Positions 1 through 6,612 of a DNA stretch of 10,970 nt are shown here, in pieces. The DNA is from Bacillota bacterium (lineage in GTDB: Bacteria > Bacillota > Clostridia > Acetivibrionales > DSM-1351): contig JAEWZA010000369.1 in NCBI GenBank assembly GCA_023395575.1, positions 1 to 10,970 of the forward strand, given 5' to 3'. Every line of letters begins with the position of its first letter. The stretch's first letter is position 1. The notes below the pieces were generated by a model. It made no database searches. It saw only the letters and a list, made by a program, of their open reading frames with translations, and had not been told where the DNA came from. A program made the position numbers and the translations under genes.

Positions 1-474
1 TCTCTAAACTTGGCTGTATTCTTTTGTATGTACCGATTATTTTAAAGTTTCAATTCCTTATAGGTATTCTCTAAACACGAAGCTCTGGCTGAACGTTCTC
101 GGCGATTAGGCAGTTTCAATTCCTTATAGGTATTCTCTAAACGCTAAGCATGTACCAGATAAACCGTATACAAGTGCAGGTTTCAATTCCTTATAGGTAT
201 TCTCTAAACTTCCTTCCAGTTTTCCTTACCTATGTTAGTATCTATGTTTCAATTCCTTATAGGTATTCTCTAAACCTTCTTTCACTTCAGCTCTAGGTTC
301 ATAATTTGATAGTTTCAATTCCTTATAGGTATTCTCTAAACCATGATCCAGTCATAGCATTTGCGTGAATAGAAATAGTTTCAATTCCTTATAGGTATTC
401 TCTAAACTATAGTTCATATACTCCTTTTATCATTTGATATAGTTGTTTCAATTCCTTATAGGTATTCTCTAAAC
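1..474 (-). CRISPR. CRISPR array 1 (leader-proximal end, downstream of cas2)
   Basis: Seven complete identical 30-nt repeats start at 47, 113, 180, 246, 312, 378 and 445. The last 9 nt of another repeat occupy 1-9, so the array continues past the left edge. The seven spacers are 36 or 37 nt long. On the plus strand the repeat begins GTTTCAATTCC and ends TTCTCTAAAC. Read on the minus strand it begins GTTTAGAG, carries ACCTATAAGG in the middle and ends GGAATTGAAAC. The ATTGAAAC end is the 8-nt crRNA 5' handle known from clostridial I-B systems, so transcription is inferred to run leftward, the same way as the cas genes. The leader-proximal repeat is therefore 445-474, next to the leader. A weak imperfect stem (ATACC with GGAAT, one A:A mismatch) could form in the repeat RNA. 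All visible repeats are perfect, as expected at an active leader end. Confidence 0.98.
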
Positions 475-649
475 CCATTTTTATTAGTCACAAAAGTCAC
501 TAAAAGCAACCCTTTGAGCTTACTACTATAATTTACAGTATAATCCAAAGTTTATCAAGTGTTTTTAACATATTCTTTAATTTCAGGCTTTTCAGTAATT
601 TTAACGTGCTGTCGACCCCCCATGTTTTTTACACTATTACCTATCGACA
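475..649 (-). promoter_or_regulatory. CRISPR leader between cas2 and array 1
   Basis: This AT-rich 175-bp stretch has no convincing gene and lies between the cas2 stop codon and the first repeat of array 1, where a leader is expected. It contains a promoter-like element (530-558), two AGTCAC direct repeats at 486-491 and 495-500 close to the first repeat, and an inverted repeat TGTCGA (610-615) / TCGACA (644-649) that abuts the cas2 stop and encloses a run of six C. Leader identity is inferred from position and array orientation. The roles of the small motifs are not known from this sequence. Confidence 0.8.
530..558 (-). promoter_or_regulatory. candidate promoter of CRISPR array 1
   Basis: On the minus strand TTGATA (553-558) is followed after 17 nt by TAAATT (530-535), a plausible sigma-A type -35/-10 pair. 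A start near 523 would give a leader RNA of about 48 nt before the first repeat. The -10 is only a 4/6 match and TATACT lies nearby as an alternative, so the exact promoter is uncertain. Confidence 0.45.
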
Positions 650-913
650 TCACAGAAAAACTGTTGGAACATTTTTTTCTAAACCAATTATTTCTTTATG
701 AGTATATCTATTATTTGAAAAAGAATACAAGATTATTGAGTCCTCTGATTTCTCCATCTTTTTTGTCAGTTCTATTTTTAATTTTTTAAGGTTACCCTCT
801 GTAATTTCCCCTTCGAAAACTGAATTTTGAACCCAAGTCAAGTATTTTCTACATATTTTTAATGCTTTGCCTACTCGCTTTTCACCAAAATCATATACTA
901 AAATAACGAACAC
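650..913 (-). CDS. cas2: Cas2, spacer-acquisition subunit
   Basis: Cas2 dimers bridge two Cas1 dimers in the integration complex that inserts new spacers at the leader end of the array. The 87-residue protein begins MFVILVYDFGEKRVGK, the classic Cas2 ferredoxin-fold first strand with the conserved aspartate at residue 8, and continues with KICRKYLTWVQNSVFEGE, also typical. Length is normal for the family. The start codon is GTG (911-913) with a GAGGTGG ribosome binding site inside the end of cas1; the next methionine is past residue 50, so GTG must be right. Only one base separates it from the cas1 stop, indicating translational coupling. It is the last gene of the operon and is followed directly by the array 1 leader. 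Confidence 0.97.
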   Translation of the reverse strand: MFVILVYDFGEKRVGKALKICRKYLTWVQNSVFEGEITEGNLKKLKIELTKKMEKSEDSIILYSFSNNRYTHKEIIGLEKNVPTVFL

Positions 914-914
914 T

Positions 915-1907
915 CTACCACCTCGCTATAAAAGGTTCATAAACCTCTCCTTCTGTAATGTGCTTCTGAAGCTTGTATGCCTCTAATCTTATAAGCCTTT
1001 TGTATGAAACCTTATTCTCTAGAGAAGGGTGTTTTATAGTAGTTTCTAGTTTATCGTTAAATTCTTTCACAAACTTCATTCTACCTTCATCCTTCAATAT
1101 AATGCCTCCTAAATCCTTGTTAAAATCCTTTGCAGTAATTATTTTTTTATTTATAACACTGAAAATAGTCCGGTCAACTATAATAGGTTTAAAAATTTCA
1201 GCCAAATCTAAATTTAATGAAAACCTTCTATTATTTGTGGTATGCAGGTAACCTATTCTCGGATCCAAATTTGTTTGATATATTTGGGACAATACAATAG
1301 TATAAAGCATTGAATTTCCAAAGCTGATTAAGCTGTTAATTTTGTCTTTTGGAGGTCGCTTAGTTCTACTGGTATAAGTAAATGCTTTATCGTTAATTAT
1401 TTTATTGAAGCACTTATAGTATTTTTCTCGTATATTACCTTCTATTGCCATTGCCTGTTCAATGGTTTCCTGACTACTTAGTAAATCCAGCATTTGAAGT
1501 ATTTCTTCTATTTCCTGTGACAAATCAACACTTCTACTATTATAATATCTGAGAACTTGAATTATATTTTTTGCACTTCCATCAATAAACTGCTTTGCAA
1601 TAAATAATCTCTTATTATAATCAATATAAAACTCGCTCTGTCTTAGTGTAACAAACCCTGAATTGAGACATTCTCTTGGATAAAAGCTTCCAATATAATA
1701 CTCATAATAATTATAAAAATGCAGAACAATTTCATTGGTACATAAAAATTCCAGCAAGCTTTTATTTATATCTACCTCGCCAAAAACATATATACTCTCA
1801 ACATTATTTACAGGAATATACTTTTTACCCTCAACACTTTCAAAAAGCAATGTATTGTCCTTTCTAACAAGCTTTCCACCATTAAAAATATAAATATCCT
1901 TTTTCAA
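915..1907 (-). CDS. cas1: Cas1 integrase, type I-B
   Basis: Cas1 is the metal-dependent integrase that joins prespacers to the leader-repeat junction. The 330-residue protein has the usual length. The three metal-binding positions can be read: Glu156 in the AIEGNIREKYY segment, His222 in GYLHTTNNRRFSLNLDLAE, and Asp234 (with Glu237) in the same stretch. The N-terminal beta domain occupies roughly residues 1-85 and the helical catalytic domain the rest. The start codon is TTG (1905-1907), placed 6 nt after GGCGGTGA; no alternative upstream methionine exists and the next is far downstream. The gene starts 14 nt after cas4 and ends one base before cas2, forming a cas4-cas1-cas2 adaptation cassette. 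Sequence style matches the Cas1 group seen with I-B systems of clostridia. Confidence 0.97.
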   Translation of the reverse strand: MKKDIYIFNGGKLVRKDNTLLFESVEGKKYIPVNNVESIYVFGEVDINKSLLEFLCTNEIVLHFYNYYEYYIGSFYPRECLNSGFVTLRQSEFYIDYNKRLFIAKQFIDGSAKNIIQVLRYYNSRSVDLSQEIEEILQMLDLLSSQETIEQAMAIEGNIREKYYKCFNKIINDKAFTYTSRTKRPPKDKINSLISFGNSMLYTIVLSQIYQTNLDPRIGYLHTTNNRRFSLNLDLAEIFKPIIVDRTIFSVINKKIITAKDFNKDLGGIILKDEGRMKFVKEFNDKLETTIKHPSLENKVSYKRLIRLEAYKLQKHITEGEVYEPFIARW

Positions 1908-1921
1908 TATTAATCACCGCC

Positions 1922-2413
1922 CTATGCATAGCAATATTCTAAATAACCGCAGTTTTTACAGTATTTACATCTTTCAGCCTTAGGAGGCTCTTCCTTCTCT
2001 ATAATAGAGTTAATATCCAAAATCATATCATTCAGAGCTTGAATACTAGAATCATCCAGCATTACCTCATCACGCCGCTTTTCCTCAGGATAAAGCATAA
2101 CGCCTTCAGCATTTATACCTGCATCTTTAAGAGTTTTTAAATAGAACATCATCTGCCATTTAGAAGCTGCTTCATACTTTGATGATTTTTTCGTTTCACC
2201 TATTATCAATTTATCTTTTGTATCAAGAATTACATCAAATTTTACAAACCCAAAACTTATCTCTTTTTTCTTTCGTGAAAATGAACTCTCATGTAAAAAT
2301 TTGCCCAAATCAATATTTTCATTATGCTGATCGGGCACTATATTTCTTGACATAAGCCATACTTCTCTTTTGCAGATATTATAATACCAAATTAATGTTC
2401 CATTAACCTCCAC
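1922..2413 (-). CDS. cas4: Cas4, RecB-like Fe-S exonuclease for prespacer processing
   Basis: Cas4 trims prespacers and helps select PAM-containing ends and orientation during acquisition, working with Cas1-Cas2. The 163-residue protein has a Cys at residue 14 and a C-terminal cluster Cys149, Cys152, Cys155, Cys161; Cys14 with three of the latter would hold the 4Fe-4S cluster. RecB nuclease motifs are visible: His41, Asp60 in KFDVI, Glu73-Thr-Lys75, and Gln87-x3-Tyr91. The start is GTG (2411-2413) with a perfect GGAGGTGA site 4 nt upstream; the next in-frame Met (residue 21) would remove Cys14, so GTG is preferred. It lies 81 nt after cas3, the largest gap in the back half of the operon. Length is typical of the short Cas4 proteins of I-B loci. 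Confidence 0.95.
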   Translation of the reverse strand: MEVNGTLIWYYNICKREVWLMSRNIVPDQHNENIDLGKFLHESSFSRKKKEISFGFVKFDVILDTKDKLIIGETKKSSKYEAASKWQMMFYLKTLKDAGINAEGVMLYPEEKRRDEVMLDDSSIQALNDMILDINSIIEKEEPPKAERCKYCKNCGYLEYCYA

Positions 2414-2494
2414 AAAATCACCTCCAAACAGAACACATGCATTAATCCCACATAAAAAATTTTCCTTTTAAAAATGAAACTACTAATAAATCTA

Positions 2495-4792
2495 CTAATA
2501 AAAAAATGCATCATTATTTTCAGATATAAAGCCTGTACAATTATAAAACTGGGAAACATTAGGTTTGGGAACAATTAAATACGGCGCATCCATATATGCG
2601 TAAATTTCATTAAACTGCCAAGGCATATTTTTAACCAATTTTTTAGTTCTAACTTTCACTGTATATTGGTTTATCAACTTGGTTTTCTGCTTAATTTTGT
2701 CTCGAGTTTCATAGCTTTTACTTTTTGAATATTCTTTTCTCAAAGCGCAGTAATCTTCTAAAGCTTTTGTTATAATATCATCCTTTTCAATAATTACATC
2801 ACGTATATTCTGCTCATCAATAAGCTTGAATTTCGAAATATCTTCATAATTAAGTGTCTGAACCGCCTCCCAAATATCTCTATCATAGGATTTATCCTCA
2901 AGCATTTCAGAATAATAGCTGTCAACCAAATTTACATATTCATTTTCTGGTATATTTCTGCTCAAATACTTTTTAGTTTTATCAATTCTATATAACTTGT
3001 AAATTTGGCTACCCTTACCGCTTTCAAAAATATAGACTGGGCTATGAGACACCTTTTTGCCATTTCTGTTCACTCTTCCTGCAACCTGAATAATTGATTC
3101 AAGGGGAGCAAGGTCTCTATACCCTATATCAAAATCCAAATCAACCCCTGCTTCTATAGTCTGTGTAGATACAAGAATAAAAGGTACTCTATCCTCTATC
3201 AACTTCTGACAATCTTTAATAACTTCTTTTCTGTCCACGCTGATTAAGTTTGTAGATAAATACAGTACCCTATGTCCTTCTTGGATTAATTTATCATACA
3301 ATTCGATGCTGGATGCTATTGTATTTACAACAACAAGGGCATTCTTATAGCATGGCTTGGTTTTATGAATCAGTTCAACGATATCATCAATTTCATACAG
3401 CTTGTCGAAGCAAGGTATCAGCATTGTTCTTTCTAATTCCATAAAATATCGTTTTCCATCCTGAAGCAGCTCAATTGCTGACATTTTGCTATCATCAAGA
3501 AGCATATTAGCATAATCAATTATTTTAGGCTGAGTAGCAGTCATTAGAATAAACCAAACACCATAGTAATCAGATATTTTTTTAATTACAGCCCCTATTA
3601 AGGGATAATATTGAGGAGGAAGTGACTGAATTTCATCCAAAACCACTATACTTCCCGACATTTTATTGAGCTTCATAAGCCTGTTATTTTTCGCAGTAAG
3701 AATGCTTTCAAAAAATTGCACAAAGGTAGTCATTATAACATTGCTTTCCCATGTATCTGTAAGTAACTCCTTTTCATGCAGATTAGTCATATCTGATTCA
3801 CTGTACTCTTTTAAATTACTCAAGGAATGGTGGATGAGAACATTTTTGAAAATACTGTTATAGTCTTCCTTCGTCTGCTCAAGGATATTTACAAAAGGAA
3901 TTGCTACAATTATATTGGGTTCTGTTCCATATATTCCCTTTAATCTTTCAGAAAGTCTTAGTTCCGCAGCAGCACTTGTAAGAGTTTTACCAGCTCCTGT
4001 AGGTGCAGTAAAAGTAAATATTCTATTGTTTTTAAGTTCCTCATCAGTAAGTCTGTCTATTGTTTCAAGTACTTGACACTTTATCTCATTTCGCTGATTT
4101 TGCATATTACTTTGCCGACCCTTAGATTTCTTTAAAATATGTTCATCCAAAGCAGCAATTGTAGGAAGTTCTTCCTGCTTTTTTCGATTAATCCCAGCAG
4201 AATCCAGTTTGTCAAAGCAAATGAGAGAAGAAAAAATGTATTGAAGTACAAAAAAGTGAAGAGGCGTTCTCCGTCTAATATTAGTCATTCTCTTCTTGTA
4301 TTTAATTACTTCTTCAATACCAATCACTTCAAGCTCAGCCCTATCAGTATCAAGATAATCCATTTTAAATGAATTCTCTTTTACTGTCGTATTAAAATTT
4401 TGATATTGTTTTATTAAGTCATTCCAATTGATACTCTCAAAGTATGTACTTAAGCTTCCATGATGATTATAAATAGCAATAAATCCTAAGTAAATTAACT
4501 CCTTAGAAAAGCTGTCTTCACACATTTTAACAAAGACAGAAGAGGATAAAAATGAATGTGACTTCAACTCATTTTCTACACCTTTAGTCAAATATTTTTG
4601 AAAATAAGTAGTAGCTTTCCCCAAGTCATGATATTTTCCCACTAATGTCAGAAGTCTTTTCAAATCCTCGTTGGGTATTCCTTCAAAGGACAGATAGCAC
4701 AACCTCTCTGTCATCAAATCAGATACATTTTTTAAATGGTCATATAATATTTGTCCCTCTTTTTTGTCTCTGTCAAAATGTGCATACAGCAT
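2495..4792 (-). CDS. cas3: Cas3, HD nuclease-helicase effector
   Basis: Cas3 is recruited by Cascade after R-loop formation, and unwinds and degrades the target DNA. The 765-residue chain holds both domains. The N-terminal HD nuclease (about residues 1-200) has His19, the His55-Asp56 pair in KYHDLGK, His79 and the His110-His111 pair. The SF2 helicase follows, with Walker A APTGAGKT at 263-270, the Walker B/DExx box DEIQ at 386-389, motif III around MTATQP (417-422), motif V around STQTIEAGVD (542-551) and motif VI QVAGRVNRNG (569-578). All look intact, so interference should be active. The ATG start (4790-4792) has a GAGGTGG site. A gap of 136 nt separates it from cas5, unlike the tight junctions upstream, so it may be partly independently expressed. 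The stop codon lies in a 12-bp tandem duplication. Confidence 0.97.
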   Translation of the reverse strand: MLYAHFDRDKKEGQILYDHLKNVSDLMTERLCYLSFEGIPNEDLKRLLTLVGKYHDLGKATTYFQKYLTKGVENELKSHSFLSSSVFVKMCEDSFSKELIYLGFIAIYNHHGSLSTYFESINWNDLIKQYQNFNTTVKENSFKMDYLDTDRAELEVIGIEEVIKYKKRMTNIRRRTPLHFFVLQYIFSSLICFDKLDSAGINRKKQEELPTIAALDEHILKKSKGRQSNMQNQRNEIKCQVLETIDRLTDEELKNNRIFTFTAPTGAGKTLTSAAAELRLSERLKGIYGTEPNIIVAIPFVNILEQTKEDYNSIFKNVLIHHSLSNLKEYSESDMTNLHEKELLTDTWESNVIMTTFVQFFESILTAKNNRLMKLNKMSGSIVVLDEIQSLPPQYYPLIGAVIKKISDYYGVWFILMTATQPKIIDYANMLLDDSKMSAIELLQDGKRYFMELERTMLIPCFDKLYEIDDIVELIHKTKPCYKNALVVVNTIASSIELYDKLIQEGHRVLYLSTNLISVDRKEVIKDCQKLIEDRVPFILVSTQTIEAGVDLDFDIGYRDLAPLESIIQVAGRVNRNGKKVSHSPVYIFESGKGSQIYKLYRIDKTKKYLSRNIPENEYVNLVDSYYSEMLEDKSYDRDIWEAVQTLNYEDISKFKLIDEQNIRDVIIEKDDIITKALEDYCALRKEYSKSKSYETRDKIKQKTKLINQYTVKVRTKKLVKNMPWQFNEIYAYMDAPYLIVPKPNVSQFYNCTGFISENNDAFFY

Positions 4793-4928
4793 ATAACCAC
4801 CTCATATTGAAATAATTAAAATTGCTACGGCTTGAGTAAAAAACTACACACTGCATATATTTACTAACCGTATTAATCTTCTGCTTGATTGTTTTTTATG
4901 GTCAAAAATACATGCAGTATATAGACAC
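4793..4928. other. cas5-cas3 intergenic gap, no gene
   Basis: This is the largest gap between the effector genes (136 bp, AT-rich). It contains a 7-bp inverted repeat, ACTGCAT (4850-4856) and ATGCAGT (4912-4918), separated by 55 nt, and a lone -35-like TTGACC on the minus strand without a well-spaced -10. I see no terminator with a U-tract. It might hold a processing site or an internal promoter for cas3-cas2, but nothing proves it. Confidence 0.3.
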
Positions 4929-5693
4929 TCATTTCACAAATAAATAGCTTTTGTTTTCTACAGAAATATAATCTATTCCATTGTGTAATACTGCTGAAAC
5001 AGGTGTATCTAACAGGTTCACCAGTAACTTTTTCTTTGAATCTGCCGTAATAAACCTATTTTCATCAAAATCAGTAATGCTTTCCTCTTTTATAACTGAA
5101 AATTCATATAATTCTGGAACCTCTAAGCTCTTCAAATGCTCAATATTTATTGCCCCAAATATTTTCAGCATCTCTCCAGTACTTTTATGTTCCTCAGCCT
5201 CAACTACCTTAGCATTTTGAATCCAACCAAGGCATTGCGCACTACCTAATGCCATACAAATACCTTTGCTTGAGTAAACCCCAGTATCATTACACAAAAG
5301 CTTTGATAGCTCATCTATAACAGAATCATTCTTGTGCCAAAATATAATTTTATAGCTTACATGCCCAGTTCTGATGTCCTTAGGTATAATAAACTCAGTA
5401 TCATTCTGTGTCCTATTAGCAGCAGAACCATTTAAATGGCTTATTCTCTCAACCTTAAGCAAATTCATTCTCTGTGTCATTTTTTTTATTGGAGAATTAA
5501 CACAAATAGCAATTTTACATAAGTTATTTGAGAACAATTCATAATATGTATCTCTCTCATATCCCAACAACCCAGCCAGCATACCTTTTATTGTAGCAAC
5601 AGGTGGAAGCATATAGGATAATGCAGTTGAATTAGAATAATACTTTCTAAAATGAGCCATCTTGCCATTTAGCTCAAAGGATAGGACTTTCAT
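4929..5693 (-). CDS. cas5: Cas5, Cascade subunit capping the crRNA 5' handle
   Basis: Cas5 is the RAMP-fold subunit that binds the crRNA 5' handle and joins Cas8 to the Cas7 backbone. The 254-residue protein carries the family signature near the N-terminus: GKMAHFRKYYSNSTALSYMLPP followed by an IKGMLAGLLGYERD stretch (about residues 10-48). A later glycine-containing segment ALGSAQCLGW (about 150-160) also fits the Cas5h/I-B group. Length is normal. The ATG (5691-5693) lies 4 nt after the cas7 stop with GGTGA upstream, so it is translated from the same mRNA as cas7. In I-B systems Cas5 is not the processing nuclease, since Cas6 is present. Confidence 0.95.
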   Translation of the reverse strand: MKVLSFELNGKMAHFRKYYSNSTALSYMLPPVATIKGMLAGLLGYERDTYYELFSNNLCKIAICVNSPIKKMTQRMNLLKVERISHLNGSAANRTQNDTEFIIPKDIRTGHVSYKIIFWHKNDSVIDELSKLLCNDTGVYSSKGICMALGSAQCLGWIQNAKVVEAEEHKSTGEMLKIFGAINIEHLKSLEVPELYEFSVIKEESITDFDENRFITADSKKKLLVNLLDTPVSAVLHNGIDYISVENKSYLFVK

Positions 5694-5697
5694 ATAA

Positions 5698-6612
5698 TCA
5701 CCGTCCTGCTTTTATTTGCTCAAGCATATCAACAGATACTGCATCAGGCAATTCTGTCACATTTGTAAACTGACTGTTTTTCCATAGAACTACATCCTTG
5801 ATGTATCCCTTTTTCTTTAACAAATTTAATTCTTCTGATAATGCTGAAAAGTCAACCTTTATGTCATTTCCACTTCTAATTGGTGCTTCCGGATTGTATT
5901 TAGCTTTTACAAACCTTCTCAAATCACCTAGATAGCCATCAAAATTCTCGTTATAAATCACTTCAAGATACATTAGAGGTATCTGTCCCTGCTTAGAGTG
6001 AGTTAAATTGTTCATCATAGATTGGACAAGAGATTTTCTGAAAATGCTTAAATCTTCTTCACTCATTCTTGTTTTCTTTGCAGCATACTTATTGACACTT
6101 CCGCTATGAGCAACCAAAGCGTAATGAGCCTTGTACATTTTTCCGAAGGTTGAGCTATCGTCATTCATAATTGTAACTATAGAGCTTGATTTTACTAAAT
6201 CTACAGGGTGCAGAGAATAGCCCCAGCTAATCTGAACAGGTCCTGTAAAAGTTTTCGTAATTCCACCCACCGCCATTGCACTACCAAACAATCTCATATC
6301 AATATGATTGTCAAGTATTGCATCAATTTTTTTATCCTCCGGTACATCTTTACCATCAGCATCATATTTTTTAAGCACTGTATCAAACTTCTTGTCCATA
6401 GTAACCTTAGTACCATTCATTGTAGCGACAAATATATCGTAGCCTTTTTCCTCAAGAAAATCTCTGCAATCCCTCTTTCTTCTTACATCACTAACTAACA
6501 GTGTCTTTGTTTCATAATCCATTCTAGGCTTATTTTCCTGGTCTGGATCACCATTTGGATTTGTCATTGTACCCTCAAACAAGAATAAAAATTCACTATT
6601 GTTTACTATCAT
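5698..6612 (-). CDS. cas7: Cas7 (Csh2 type), crRNA-coating backbone of Cascade
   Basis: Cas7 polymerises along the crRNA spacer and forms the helical backbone of the interference complex. From the chosen start it is 304 residues. The Csh2/Csd2-type signature NPNGDPD is at 18-24, followed by ENKPRMD at 26-32. Other conserved blocks are DMRLFGSAM (105-113), TGPVQISWGYSLHPV (123-137) and KQGQIPLMYLEV (207-218). The open frame extends 16 codons upstream to a TTG, but the ATG at 6610-6612 has AGGAGG about 10 nt before it and puts the signature at the family's usual distance, so I use it. It overlaps the end of cas8b by 17 nt, a coupling junction. The known effect of this fold, displacement of every sixth crRNA base, matters for the mini-array finding. 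Confidence 0.96.
   Translation of the reverse strand: MIVNNSEFLFLFEGTMTNPNGDPDQENKPRMDYETKTLLVSDVRRKRDCRDFLEEKGYDIFVATMNGTKVTMDKKFDTVLKKYDADGKDVPEDKKIDAILDNHIDMRLFGSAMAVGGITKTFTGPVQISWGYSLHPVDLVKSSSIVTIMNDDSSTFGKMYKAHYALVAHSGSVNKYAAKKTRMSEEDLSIFRKSLVQSMMNNLTHSKQGQIPLMYLEVIYNENFDGYLGDLRRFVKAKYNPEAPIRSGNDIKVDFSALSEELNLLKKKGYIKDVVLWKNSQFTNVTELPDAVSVDMLEQIKAGR

Noticed and set aside
559..789. 76-codon plus-strand frame over the leader and cas2
   Set aside because: It lies antisense to cas2, has no ribosome binding site that I can see, and crosses the leader; cas2 is unmistakable on the other strand.
2392..2574. 60-codon minus-strand frame between cas3 and cas4
   Set aside because: It overlaps the ends of both genes in another frame and has no family features; it is a shadow.
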